Source: Agromyces protaetiae | GTDB taxonomy: Bacteria > Actinomycetota > Actinomycetes > Actinomycetales > Microbacteriaceae | Reading direction: 5' to 3' | Length of the DNA: 64,000 nt | Assembly (NCBI RefSeq): GCF_030866785.1 | Contig: NZ_CP133018.1 | Span: 1,984,001-2,048,000, forward strand | In this document: positions 41,027 to 49,633 of the stretch, piece by piece | Layout of the letters: every line of letters begins with the position of its first letter | How positions within the stretch are numbered: the first letter of the stretch is position 1 | Translations under genes and position numbers: made by a program | The notes under the pieces: model-generated | The model's database searches: none | Seen by the model: the letters and a program-made list of their open reading frames with translations, nothing else | Told to the model about the DNA's origin: nothing

Positions 41027-41782
41027 TCAGATGTGCGGGTTCCTGCGGCCGAAGCGTTCGGCCATGCGTGCGTTGTGCTCGCGGGCACCCGGCATGCCCG
41101 CGCTCAGATAGATGTCGGGGCGGTGCCCGCGCGAGGTCTGCCTGGCCAGGGCCTCGACGATCAGCGCGTTCAGGAGCGCGAGCCCCACGACGCTCGACGC
41201 CGGGCCGACACGGGGCAGGTCGCCATCGAGCACGACGAGCGCGTCACCGGGTGGGCACAGGTTGTCGAGCACCACGTCGGCGACCTGGTGCAGACGGCCG
41301 CCCGGGCTCGTCGACGCGTTCGCATAGGCGACCGACGTGATCGCGATCACGGTGATGCCCCGGGCCTTGGCCGTCTCGGCGACCTCGACGGGCAGGGCGT
41401 TCGCGCCGGAGTTCGAGACGACGAGCAGCACGTCGGCGGCCGGGTCGATGGCGTACGGCTCGAGCAGGCCGGCGGCGAGGCCGGTCTGCCGCTCCAGTTC
41501 CGTGCTGCGCTTGGCGCCCTCGTGCAGCATGTGCTCGGGTTTCAGGATCGGGCACACCCTGGCCGCTCCACCCGCACGGTAGAACGCCTCCTCGGCGAAC
41601 ACGTGCGAGTGGCCGCTGCCGAACACGTAGAGCATGCCGTCGCGGTCGAAGCAGTCGGCCACGATCCGGCCGGCGACCTCCAGGGGTGCCGCCGCCTGCT
41701 CGATCGCGGCATGCAACAGCTCTTCCGTCGTGTCGAGGTAGCTGCGCGTCGGCTGCATGAGCCCGGTCGCGATGTCGGTCAT
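41027..41782 (-). CDS. SIS-domain sugar isomerase-like protein
   Basis: The 251-residue product has the SIS fold with VFGSGHSHVFAEEAFYRAGG near residue 55 and VLLVVSNSGANALPVEVAE near 122. These are the two phosphosugar-binding loops of the UPF0309/MurQ-like branch. It may bind or isomerise a phosphorylated sugar. The ATG at 41782 overlaps the permease stop (ATGA). Confidence 0.8.
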   Translation of the reverse strand: MTDIATGLMQPTRSYLDTTEELLHAAIEQAAAPLEVAGRIVADCFDRDGMLYVFGSGHSHVFAEEAFYRAGGAARVCPILKPEHMLHEGAKRSTELERQTGLAAGLLEPYAIDPAADVLLVVSNSGANALPVEVAETAKARGITVIAITSVAYANASTSPGGRLHQVADVVLDNLCPPGDALVVLDGDLPRVGPASSVVGLALLNALIVEALARQTSRGHRPDIYLSAGMPGAREHNARMAERFGRRNPHI

Positions 41783-42642
41783 TTGGTCGCTCCCGCGATC
41801 AGGCCACCGACGAAGTAGCGCCCCACGAAGAGGAACAACACGACCGTCGGCAGGAGGGTGAACAGGGTTCCGGCCATCACGAGGCCCCAGTTGACCGTGT
41901 ACTGGCCGATGATCGCGCTGAGCCCGATCGGCAGGGTCTGCAGCGCGTCGCTCACGATGAACTGCGAGGCGAACACGAACTCCGTCCACGAGAACACGAA
42001 CGAGTACACCGCCACGGTCGCGATGCCGGGCAGCAGCAGCGGAAGCACGATCTGCAGCATCGTGCGGGTGGGGCCCGCACCGTCGATCGCGGCGGCCTCG
42101 TCCATGTCCCGGGGTACGGCGAAGATGAAGCCGCGAAGCAGCCACGTGCAGAACGGCGCCGTGAACGCGACGTTCACGAGCACGATCCCGGCATGGGTGT
42201 CGATGAGCTCGAGACCCGCGAGCGTGCGGTACAGCGGCACGATCAGCAGCGTTCCCGGGATCATGTACGAGAGCAGCACGATCCCGGCGATCTTTCCGCT
42301 CCCCGGCACTTTGAGCCGGTACAGGCCATACGCGGCGGCGAGCGAGACGATCACGGTGACCACGGTCGTCGCCACCGCGACGATGATGCTGTTCGTGAGG
42401 AAGACCGGGTACTCGGTCGACATGAACAGCTGCTCGAAGTTCGAGAGCGTGAACGTCTCGGGCCAGAACGTGGGCGTCGACCGGATGATCTCCTCTCGAC
42501 CCTTGAAGGCCGAGATGGCGATCCAGTAGAGCGGGCCGAGCACGATGACCGTGAGCACGATCCATGCCACGACGCGGGGCACGGCGCCGAGCCGGTGCTG
42601 AAGCGTCCGTCCCGATCGGCGGGACGCGGTGAGGCCGGTCAC
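41779..42642 (-). CDS. Sugar ABC transporter permease, MalG type
   Basis: The 287-residue product has six predicted transmembrane helices and the EAA loop near MDEAAAIDGAGPTRTMLQIVLP. An N-terminal VIVLGPLYWIAISAF segment is typical of MalG. The GTG at 42642 follows GGAGG and overlaps the stop of the MalF-type gene (GTGA). It forms the importer with it. Confidence 0.87.
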   Translation of the reverse strand: MTGLTASRRSGRTLQHRLGAVPRVVAWIVLTVIVLGPLYWIAISAFKGREEIIRSTPTFWPETFTLSNFEQLFMSTEYPVFLTNSIIVAVATTVVTVIVSLAAAYGLYRLKVPGSGKIAGIVLLSYMIPGTLLIVPLYRTLAGLELIDTHAGIVLVNVAFTAPFCTWLLRGFIFAVPRDMDEAAAIDGAGPTRTMLQIVLPLLLPGIATVAVYSFVFSWTEFVFASQFIVSDALQTLPIGLSAIIGQYTVNWGLVMAGTLFTLLPTVVLFLFVGRYFVGGLIAGATK

Positions 42643-43595
42643 GAGTCCTCCTTCGGACGGGCGAAGCGCACGAAGAGCAGCGCCGCGATGCCGAGCACGA
42701 TCACGGTGAGCACGCTCGCCGCCGCCGCCTGGCTGGAACGGAAGGCGCTGAACGCGGTGTCGTACACGTACACGGGCATGGTCGTCGTGGATCCGACGGG
42801 TCCGCCGCCCGTGATCAGGTAGATGGTGTCGAGCACATTGAACGACCACAGCGAGCCCACGAGCGCGAGGGCGAAGAGCACGGGCTGCAGGAGCGGGAAT
42901 GTCACGGCCCAGAACGTCCGCCATGCTCCGGCGCCGTCCATCTTGGCGGCCTCGAGCACCTCGCCGGGCACCGTGGCCAGCGCACCGTAGATCACGACCG
43001 CGCTCAGCGGGAACCAGTGCCAGCTGTTGACGAGGATCACGGCGATGAGTGCGACGCCGGAGTCGCCGAACGGCGAGCCGAGGTCGATCCCGATGCCGCG
43101 GAACAGTTGCGTGACGATGCCGTAGTTGCTGTTGAGCATCCACTGCCAGACGACCGCCACGGCGACCGTGGGGATGACCCACGGCAACACGATCCACGTC
43201 CGCGCGGCGCGCGACCAGCGGCTGCTGCGCTGCAGCAGCAACGCCGTCGAGAACGCGAGGATCGTCTGCACGATCATGTTGACGGCGAGCCAGATGCCCG
43301 ATCGGCCGAGCGCCTCCCAGAAGGCGCCGTCGCCCAGCACCTTGGCATAGGTGTCGAACCCGACGAAGTCGGAGGGGCTGCCGATGGTTCGCTGATCCTG
43401 GAAGCTCGTGATCACCGCGTTGACGAGTGGGAACGCGATGACGAGCGCCATGATGATGACGATCGGAGCGATGAGCGCGTAGCCCAGGATGCGTTCACCC
43501 GAGCTCTGCCGCATCTTTGGAGCGGGAGCCGACGAGGGGCGGCGCTGACGGGTCTCCGCCAGCGCCGCCGGACGGCTCGTTACCGAGCTGGTCAT
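42639..43595 (-). CDS. Sugar ABC transporter permease, MalF type
   Basis: The 318-residue product has an N-terminal basic tail of about 35 residues, then transmembrane helices starting GYALIAPIVIIMALVIAFPL, and the EAA loop EVLEAAKMDGAGAWRTFWAVTFPLL in shortened form (EAAKMDGAGAWRTF). It starts 2 nt after the substrate-binding protein stop. No ATPase gene is in the operon, so it must share a general sugar ATPase (MsiK-like), as is common in actinobacteria. Confidence 0.87.
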   Translation of the reverse strand: MTSSVTSRPAALAETRQRRPSSAPAPKMRQSSGERILGYALIAPIVIIMALVIAFPLVNAVITSFQDQRTIGSPSDFVGFDTYAKVLGDGAFWEALGRSGIWLAVNMIVQTILAFSTALLLQRSSRWSRAARTWIVLPWVIPTVAVAVVWQWMLNSNYGIVTQLFRGIGIDLGSPFGDSGVALIAVILVNSWHWFPLSAVVIYGALATVPGEVLEAAKMDGAGAWRTFWAVTFPLLQPVLFALALVGSLWSFNVLDTIYLITGGGPVGSTTTMPVYVYDTAFSAFRSSQAAAASVLTVIVLGIAALLFVRFARPKEDS

Positions 43596-43597
43596 CG

Positions 43598-44911
43598 TCA
43601 GTCGATCGCCGCCTGCATCTGCTCCTGGGCCCAGGCTGCCGCCTCTTCGGCCGTCATGCCGTTGACGTACATCTGCTGCACGGCCTGCGCCAGGAAGTTC
43701 TGGCCCGAGATCTCGCCGATGGTGTCGATGTACTGGCCGTCGACGAAGCCGAACAGCTCGCCGGTCTCCGACTGCTCCAGCATGGCGTCCACGCACTCGG
43801 CGTAGGTCGTCAGGACCTCGTTGGAGCGCCACTGCTCGAGCTCGGCACCATCGCTCGTGACGGGGAGGAAGAGGCCCGGCTCGGCGTTCAGGAAGTCGCC
43901 GTAGTTCTCGGGCTCGAGGAGCCACTCGAGGAACTCGCCGGCGCCCGCCTGCTTCGCCTCGTCGTCGCTCAGCACCATGGCGCCGTTGGAGTAGTAGATG
44001 CTGCCGGGCTGACCACCGTCGTCGGCGACCGGGATGGGTGCGCAGCCGAGCTGCGACGGGTCCAGTCCGGACTCCTCGGCGAACGGGGCCAGGTACTGGC
44101 CCTTCTCGATGGCCATGGCCGCCGCGCCGCTGTTCAGCGCGGCCTGCGGCTCTCCCCACGCGTAGTTCGCGGAGTCGGTGGGGGAGAACTGCAGCAGCTC
44201 CTTGTAGACCTCGAAGGCCGCGACCGTCTCGGGCGTGTCGATGTCGACCTGGCCGTCCTCCGTGAAGAAGTTGGCGGCGCCGCCCGTGATCATCAGGCTG
44301 TAGAGCACCTGGTCGGTGGCGAGGTTTTTCCCGGCGGGCAGCGCGATGCCGCTGGTGCCGTCGGTGGTGAGCGCCTCCGCCGCGGCGACGAGCTCGCTCC
44401 AGGTGGTGGGCGCCTCGATGCCGGCCGCAGCGAGCTTGTCCTCGCGGTACCAGAGCATCTGCACCATGCCGTAGAGCGGGACGGCCCAGTACTCGTCATC
44501 GTCCTGGTACGGCGCCTTGGCGGCGTCGATCAGCCCGTAGTCGCTGTCGAGCGTGTCGACGACGTCGGTCACGGGCTGTCCGAGGCCGAGGTTGCGCACG
44601 TACGTGGCGAAGTCGGGGATCGCGAACAGGATGTCGGGCTGCTTGCCCGACTGCGCCGCGCCGGCGATCTTCGTGTACACCTGGTCCCAGTCCTGCACCT
44701 GGACGGTGACGGGGTACTCGGGGTCGGTCTCGTTGTACTTCTCGGCCAGCGACTCGAAGGCGGCCACGCGGTTGGGCGTGCCCTCCATGTGCCAGAGCAC
44801 GAGCTCCTGGTCTCCGCCGCTGTCCGACTCTCCGGTGCCGCCTGAACACGCGGTGAGGGCGAGCATCGCCGCCGCTCCGAGTGCCACAGCCGTAATTGCT
44901 TTAGATCGCAT
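43598..44911 (-). CDS. Sugar ABC transporter substrate-binding lipoprotein, family 1
   Basis: The 437-residue product has a lipoprotein signal (AVALGAAAMLALTACSGG, lipobox LTAC near residue 19-22) and the family 1 fold, with VLWHMEGTPNRVAAFE and DILFAIPDF early. It is the first gene of the sugar operon. The pairing with MalF/MalG permeases indicates import of a mono- or oligosaccharide or polyol; the substrate is not deducible. Confidence 0.88.
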   Translation of the reverse strand: MRSKAITAVALGAAAMLALTACSGGTGESDSGGDQELVLWHMEGTPNRVAAFESLAEKYNETDPEYPVTVQVQDWDQVYTKIAGAAQSGKQPDILFAIPDFATYVRNLGLGQPVTDVVDTLDSDYGLIDAAKAPYQDDDEYWAVPLYGMVQMLWYREDKLAAAGIEAPTTWSELVAAAEALTTDGTSGIALPAGKNLATDQVLYSLMITGGAANFFTEDGQVDIDTPETVAAFEVYKELLQFSPTDSANYAWGEPQAALNSGAAAMAIEKGQYLAPFAEESGLDPSQLGCAPIPVADDGGQPGSIYYSNGAMVLSDDEAKQAGAGEFLEWLLEPENYGDFLNAEPGLFLPVTSDGAELEQWRSNEVLTTYAECVDAMLEQSETGELFGFVDGQYIDTIGEISGQNFLAQAVQQMYVNGMTAEEAAAWAQEQMQAAID

Positions 44912-45004
44912 CTCACAACTTTCTGGTTGATGGGGACGCCACTCGACGGTGAGAATGGCGCGGGGGCGGGAGCTTTTCGGCTCCGCCTGGGCAACGCTGG
45001 AGCG

Positions 45005-45049
45005 ACCATAGCACGAACCGCTCTAGAGCAATATAGGCTGTGCTACATA
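45005..45049. promoter_or_regulatory. Divergent promoter with a GntR-type palindrome
   Basis: GCTCTAGAGC (45020-45029) is a perfect palindrome in the 213-bp space between the substrate-binding protein and gntR genes. On the minus strand TTGCTC (45031-45026) precedes TATGGT (45010-45005). On the plus strand TACATA (45044-45049) could be a -10. The promoter elements are weak, so only the palindrome is solid. Confidence 0.5.
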
Positions 45050-45124
45050 ACAAACGTGTTTCGCACACTTCCACGTTTCCTGAACAATTGCCGGAGACGA
45101 CACCGACCGACGATGGGGCGCTGA

Positions 45125-45823
45125 ATGGTCCAACCCAAGTACCTGGAGATCCTCGAAGCGCTTCGCAGCCGCTGTTCGAGCCTGCCGATCGGCGCCAAGC
45201 TCGCCCCCGAGCGCGCGCTCGCGGAGGAGTTCGGGGTCAGCGTGATGACGGTGCGTCATTCGCTCGGGCGGCTCGTCACCGAGGGCTGGGTGAAGAAGTC
45301 GCCGGGCAGCGGCAGCTATGTGAGCCGGCCGACGATCTCGATGGGCCCCACGCTCACGTCGTTCACGCAGGACATGCGCCAGCGCGGCTTCACACCGAGC
45401 TCGCGGGTCATGCGCGCCGAGACCATCACGCCGGACGTGGAGACCATCGGCATGCTCGACCTCAGACCGGGGGAGTCCGCGGTGCTGGTCGAACGGCTGC
45501 GGTACGCCGACAATGAGCCGATGTGTCACGAGATGAGCGTGTTCCCGCCCCAGCTCGCGCCTGCACTGCTCGGCACCGATCTGTCCGGCTCGATCCACGA
45601 GCGCCTCGCCGAGCACGGCACCACGCCCGTGTCGACCGAGCGCGTCGTGCGCGCCGTGCTCGCGTCGAACCGGGAGAGCGAGCTGCTGCAGTTGCCCCGG
45701 GGGTACCCGGCGCTCGAGATCGTGGACACGTTCTTCGACAACCTGGGCCGCCCCATGCAGTACGTGCGTTCGCGCTACCGATTCGACCGGTACGAGGTGC
45801 GCACCGACATCAATCGCGGGTGA
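45125..45823 (+). CDS. GntR-family (HutC type) transcriptional regulator
   Basis: The 232-residue product has the GntR winged helix (residues 5-70; ALAEEFGVSVMTVRHSLGRL) and a C-terminal UTRA domain with the HEMSVFPPQLAP and YPALEIVDTFFD segments. UTRA domains bind sugar phosphates or small metabolites. It is divergent from the sugar operon and is presumably its repressor. The ribosome site before the ATG is poor. Confidence 0.87.
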   Translation: MVQPKYLEILEALRSRCSSLPIGAKLAPERALAEEFGVSVMTVRHSLGRLVTEGWVKKSPGSGSYVSRPTISMGPTLTSFTQDMRQRGFTPSSRVMRAETITPDVETIGMLDLRPGESAVLVERLRYADNEPMCHEMSVFPPQLAPALLGTDLSGSIHERLAEHGTTPVSTERVVRAVLASNRESELLQLPRGYPALEIVDTFFDNLGRPMQYVRSRYRFDRYEVRTDINRG

Positions 45824-45869
45824 CGGCGCCCGGTTCATGACGACCTCACCGGGCTCGACCCCACGGGCA

Positions 45870-47084
45870 TCATGCGGCCGGCAGGGCCGGCGCCTTGGCG
45901 CCGTGGCCCGTGAGCATCAGGACGACGGGTCCGTCGTCGTCGAGTCCGCCCGAGGCATCCGCCCCGTGTACGCCTGGAATCGCGGCCGCGCCGCTGCCGA
46001 CCGCGGCGAGCGCCGTGGCCGCGGAGGGCTCCACCCAGATACCGGATGCCGCGAGTCGGCGGGTCGCCTCGACGATGGACTCCTCGTCCACGGCCACGAC
46101 CGCGCCACCGGTGCGTTCCACCGCGGCGACGGTGAGGTCGCCGTGGGACTCGTAGCCGGTGAGCCGATCGGCGATCGCCGTCGCGAGCGTGGGGCCGCCC
46201 GCTGCCGGGGTCGCCCCGCCACCAGCGCCCGGCGAGCCGTGTCGGCGTACCCACGCCGCGTGGATGGGCGCGACGCGAGCAGCCTGCACGCCCACGAGCG
46301 CCGCTGGCCGGGGTGCGCGGCCGACCGCCACGGCGTCGGCGAATCCGCGTTCGATCCCGCGGAGCAGCGGACCCGCGCCGATCGGCACGATCACGGCACT
46401 CGGCGCGCGACCCAGCTGTTCGATGAGCTCGAACGCGATGGATCGGTAGCCTTCGGCGAGCAGAGGATTCCGGTAGGTCGTCGACACGTTCATCCAGCCC
46501 TCGCCCTCGAGGGCCCGGGCTCGGGCGTACGCGGCGCTGTAATCGCCCGGGATCTCCTGGACCTCGGCGCCGAGGGCGCGGCACGCATCCAGCTTCTTCG
46601 CCGCCTGCGACTCGGAGCCCACGAGGACCGTGCACGACAACCCGGCCGCCGCAGCGTAGGTGGCCGCGGAGACGGCCGCGTTCCCCGTCGAGGCGACCAC
46701 GAGGCCGTGCAGGCCGCGGTCGACGGCCGCGGAGGCGCCGACCGCCATCGCGCGATCTTTGAACGACAGCGACGGATTGAGGGACTCGAGCTTGGCGAAG
46801 ACCGGCCGGGGCCCGGCGCGGACGAACGACAGCGGCACGAGCGGCGTGTCGCCTTCGCCGAGCGAGACCCGTGTCTCGGTACGGGGCAGGAGCGCGGGGA
46901 ATCGCCAAGGCCCGCGGGCGCCCAGGCCGGCGGGGCCGAGATCGCCGGCCGTCACGGCCGCCGCGTCGACGAGGACGGGTCCGCCGCAGCGGGCGCAGTC
47001 GTACCGGAGGGCTCGGTCGGCGTCGCCGCAGAGCGCGCACACGAACCGATGCTCGCGGGTGCCGCCGTTCGTCGTCACCGTCAC
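45870..47084 (-). CDS. Threonine-synthase-like PLP enzyme with N-terminal zinc ribbon
   Basis: The 404-residue product begins with a four-Cys ribbon (FVCALC and YDCARC) and then a fold-type II PLP domain. The lysine lies in SLSFKDRAMAVGAS, a GNAAVS phosphate loop near residue 117 and IVPIGAGPLLRGI follow. The family includes threonine synthases and several amino-acid lyases; without the downstream regions of threonine synthase, a beta- or gamma-eliminating role is equally likely. GTG at 47084 follows AAAGG. It is divergent from an M20 deacylase operon that includes RidA, which deals with enamine products of such lyases. Confidence 0.75.
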   Translation of the reverse strand: MTVTTNGGTREHRFVCALCGDADRALRYDCARCGGPVLVDAAAVTAGDLGPAGLGARGPWRFPALLPRTETRVSLGEGDTPLVPLSFVRAGPRPVFAKLESLNPSLSFKDRAMAVGASAAVDRGLHGLVVASTGNAAVSAATYAAAAGLSCTVLVGSESQAAKKLDACRALGAEVQEIPGDYSAAYARARALEGEGWMNVSTTYRNPLLAEGYRSIAFELIEQLGRAPSAVIVPIGAGPLLRGIERGFADAVAVGRAPRPAALVGVQAARVAPIHAAWVRRHGSPGAGGGATPAAGGPTLATAIADRLTGYESHGDLTVAAVERTGGAVVAVDEESIVEATRRLAASGIWVEPSAATALAAVGSGAAAIPGVHGADASGGLDDDGPVVLMLTGHGAKAPALPAA

Positions 47085-47142
47085 GCGCCTGCCTTTCGAT
47101 AGATTGTGGAAGGCCATTCTGAAAGCTACGATCACGTTTGAC

Positions 47143-47165
47143 AAGTCGATCGTCCAAGTCGATCG
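47143..47165. repeat. Two direct AAGTCGATCG repeats in the divergent promoter
   Basis: AAGTCGATCG occurs at 47143-47152 and 47156-47165 with a 13-bp period, immediately after TTGACA (47138-47143). It lies between the PLP-enzyme gene and the M20 operon. The repeat is a candidate regulator site; a matching regulator could be the IclR protein encoded at 50656-51468. Confidence 0.5.
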
Positions 47166-47214
47166 ACGGCCACCGGACGGCGACATGCGTCCGCGGCCCC
47201 GATGAGGAGACTTC

Positions 47215-48441
47215 ATGGACGTGCTCGATCTCACCCGCGAACTCGTCGCCATCGACTCGCAGAATCCCGGCCCGCAGGAGCCCGAGATCGTCGCGTACGT
47301 CGCGCGATGGGCGGACGAGCGCGGATTCGACGCACGAGTGCTCGAACCTGTCAGCGGGCGGCCGAACCTCGTCGTCACGGTCGACCGCGGAGGGCAGGGC
47401 CACCTCGGCCTGTCCGGTCATCTCGACACCAAGCCGATCGGCGATGCGCGTGCCGAGTGGCACACGCCGCCGCTGGAGCTCACCGTGGTGGGCGACGACG
47501 CCTTCGGCCTGGGCAGCACCGACATGAAGGGCGGCGTGGCCGCCATGATGCGTGCGCTCGAGGATTTCGCCGCGGGCGGGCGGGCTGCGGCCGCGGGCGT
47601 GGGCGCGGACGCGAGCGAGCCCGGCCGGGTCTCGCTCGTGCTCACGGCCGACGAGGAGCAGGGCTCCGACGCGGGCGCGAAGGCGCTCGCCGCCGAGGGC
47701 CTGCTTCCCGGCCTCGATGACATCGTGATCGGCGAGCCCAGCGGCATCACCGACCCATGGGAGGCCGTCTACCTCGTCTCCAGGGGCATCTGCTGCTTCC
47801 ACATCGACGTGCTCGCACGCCAGGGCCACAGCGGGCTCTCGCACACGCTCGGTCGCAACGCCACCCTGCACGCGGCCGACCTGCTGCACGCGTTCGAGTC
47901 GTTCGTGCCCACGGTGGACGCCCCCGGCGAGGTGGCGTGCGCGCCGACCGTCAATCCCGGCATGTTCATCACCGGCGGCGTGAGCTTCGGCACCTGGCCC
48001 GGCCACTGCCGGGTGAGCATGGAGGTGCGGCTGGTGCCCGGCATGAGCCGGGAGACGCTGCACCGTGAGGTCGAAGAGCTCGTGCGTGCGACCCTCCCGG
48101 CCGACGTCGACTTCCGCATCAGCTACCTCGAGAGCGGGCAGGGCTGGATGCCCGCCGTCGAGCTGTCCCCGACGACGGCGGTCGCCCGTGCCGCGCAGTC
48201 GGCGGCCGAGTCCGTGCTCGGCAAGCCGGTCCCGTTCGCGGCGTTCCCCGGCGGCACCGATGCGACCTACTTCATGGGCCAGGGCGGCATCCCCACGATC
48301 GCGAGCCTCGGGCCAGGGTGGATCAGTGTCGCGCACGGCGCCAACGAGAAGGTCGGCGTCACGCAGCTGCGCCAGGCGCACCGCCTCTACAGCACCCTCA
48401 TCGACCGGTATTTCGACCTTCGGAGACAGGAACGCGCATGA
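47215..48441 (+). CDS. M20-family metallopeptidase/amino-acid deacylase (ArgE/DapE/ACY1 type)
   Basis: The 408-residue product has the M20 metal motifs in order: SGHLDTKPIG near residue 66 (His and Asp), GLGSTDMKGGVAAMM near 101 (bridging Asp), TADEEQGSDAG near 144 (Glu-Glu), and a late PGGTDATYF. It should split an N-acylated amino acid or small peptide. The dimerisation domain lies near 195-300. The ATG follows GAGGAG. It overlaps the ridA start by 4 bp and is the first gene of a three-gene operon. Confidence 0.85.
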   Translation: MDVLDLTRELVAIDSQNPGPQEPEIVAYVARWADERGFDARVLEPVSGRPNLVVTVDRGGQGHLGLSGHLDTKPIGDARAEWHTPPLELTVVGDDAFGLGSTDMKGGVAAMMRALEDFAAGGRAAAAGVGADASEPGRVSLVLTADEEQGSDAGAKALAAEGLLPGLDDIVIGEPSGITDPWEAVYLVSRGICCFHIDVLARQGHSGLSHTLGRNATLHAADLLHAFESFVPTVDAPGEVACAPTVNPGMFITGGVSFGTWPGHCRVSMEVRLVPGMSRETLHREVEELVRATLPADVDFRISYLESGQGWMPAVELSPTTAVARAAQSAAESVLGKPVPFAAFPGGTDATYFMGQGGIPTIASLGPGWISVAHGANEKVGVTQLRQAHRLYSTLIDRYFDLRRQERA

Positions 48442-48884
48442 CCCGGATCGCCCACACCAGCGAGACCCTCCCGAACCCCGCGGGACCGTACAGTCACGTG
48501 ATCGACTGCGGGTCGTTCGTGGTCACCGCCGGGTTCGGCCCCCAGGACCCGGCGACCGGACTCGTGCCCGACGGCATCGAGGCGCAGACCGAACAGGTCA
48601 TCAGCAACGTCGAGACCGCGCTCGGCCTCGTCGGGCTCACGCTCGCCGACGTCGTGAAGTCGACCGTGCACCTCGAGCACCTCGATCGCGACTTCGCGGC
48701 CTACAACGGCGTGTACGAGCGGCGCTTCCCGGCACCGTACCCGGTGCGCACGACCGTGGGCAGCACGCTCGCGAACATCCTGGTCGAGATCGACGTGATG
48801 GCGGTGCGGCCGCTCGCGGGAGTCGCCGCGGACCCGACGGACATCGTGACGGATGCCTCGGCGGCAGGTACGCCCGCGGCATGA
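48438..48884 (+). CDS. RidA-family (YjgF/YER057c) enamine/imine deaminase
   Basis: The 148-residue product has the RidA trimer signatures: GPYSHVIDCGSFVVTAG, and FPAPYPVRTTVGSTL with the substrate-binding Arg near residue 106, followed by VEIDVMAV. RidA removes reactive 2-aminoacrylate and similar enamines that PLP enzymes or amine oxidases release. It is overlapped by 4 bp on both sides and has a roughly 20-residue nonconserved C-terminal tail. Confidence 0.85.
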   Translation: MTRIAHTSETLPNPAGPYSHVIDCGSFVVTAGFGPQDPATGLVPDGIEAQTEQVISNVETALGLVGLTLADVVKSTVHLEHLDRDFAAYNGVYERRFPAPYPVRTTVGSTLANILVEIDVMAVRPLAGVAADPTDIVTDASAAGTPAA

Positions 48885-49633
48885 GCGCCGTCCGGCTGGG
48901 GGAGTATGTCTGGCTCGTCGGAACCCCCGACGAGCAGAGCCCGGCGTTCACGAGCCCGTACGACAGCAATCAGTACCTCCTCTGGACCGGTACGAGGGGC
49001 GTGCTCATCGACGCCGGGACCGGCCTCGCCGCCGACGCCTGGTACGCGAACGTGGCGGCCGTGGCCGATCCCGGGGCGATCGACGTGGTGCTCGTCACGC
49101 ACTACCACGGCGACCATGCCGGCGGCGCGGCCGCGGCGGCCGCGTACGGATGGACCATCGCCGCGGACGAGGTCACCGCGAACGCCCTCGCCGCAGGCGA
49201 CGAGACGGTGACCCAGGTCGCGCGGGCCCGGGAGCTCGGGATCTACCCGCCGGAGTTCTCCTTGACCGCTCACGCACCAGAGCGGGTCCTCGGCGACGGT
49301 GAGCAGATCGATCTCCCCGGCATCCGCGTCACGAGCATCGCCGCCCCCGGGCACTGCGACGGACACGTGGTCTTCCTCGTCGAAGGGACCGCGGGCCGCG
49401 CGCTGTTCACGGGGGATGTGCTCTTCGCGGGAGGCCTCGTGAGCCTGCAGGCCATCCCCGACTGCCGCCTCGACCGGTACGCCGAGAGCGTCATCGCGCT
49501 TGCCGCACTCGGCGTCGATCAGCTCTTCCCCGGTCACGGCCGGCCGGTGCTCCACGATGCCGGCACCGAGGTCCGCGCCGCCGCGGCGTCGTTCGAGCGT
49601 CTGATCCCGCCGCGCAACGTGCTCAATCCGTGA
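48881..49633 (+). CDS. Metallo-beta-lactamase-fold hydrolase
   Basis: The 250-residue product has the metal ligands of the MBL fold: THYHGDHAGG near residue 70, PGHCDGH near 158, FTGDVLF near 176 and LFPGHGRP near 216. The natural substrate is not evident; the group resembles glyoxalase II-like or quorum-lactonase-like hydrolases. It ends the operon, running 11 bp into the convergent Gfo/Idh gene. Confidence 0.83.
   Translation: MSAVRLGEYVWLVGTPDEQSPAFTSPYDSNQYLLWTGTRGVLIDAGTGLAADAWYANVAAVADPGAIDVVLVTHYHGDHAGGAAAAAAYGWTIAADEVTANALAAGDETVTQVARARELGIYPPEFSLTAHAPERVLGDGEQIDLPGIRVTSIAAPGHCDGHVVFLVEGTAGRALFTGDVLFAGGLVSLQAIPDCRLDRYAESVIALAALGVDQLFPGHGRPVLHDAGTEVRAAAASFERLIPPRNVLNP

Noticed and set aside
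45835..48381. Minus-strand open frame of about 850 codons across the PLP and M20 genes
   Set aside because: Its sequence is low-complexity Arg/Gly/Asp and it overlaps two genes with clear motifs. It is a shadow frame.
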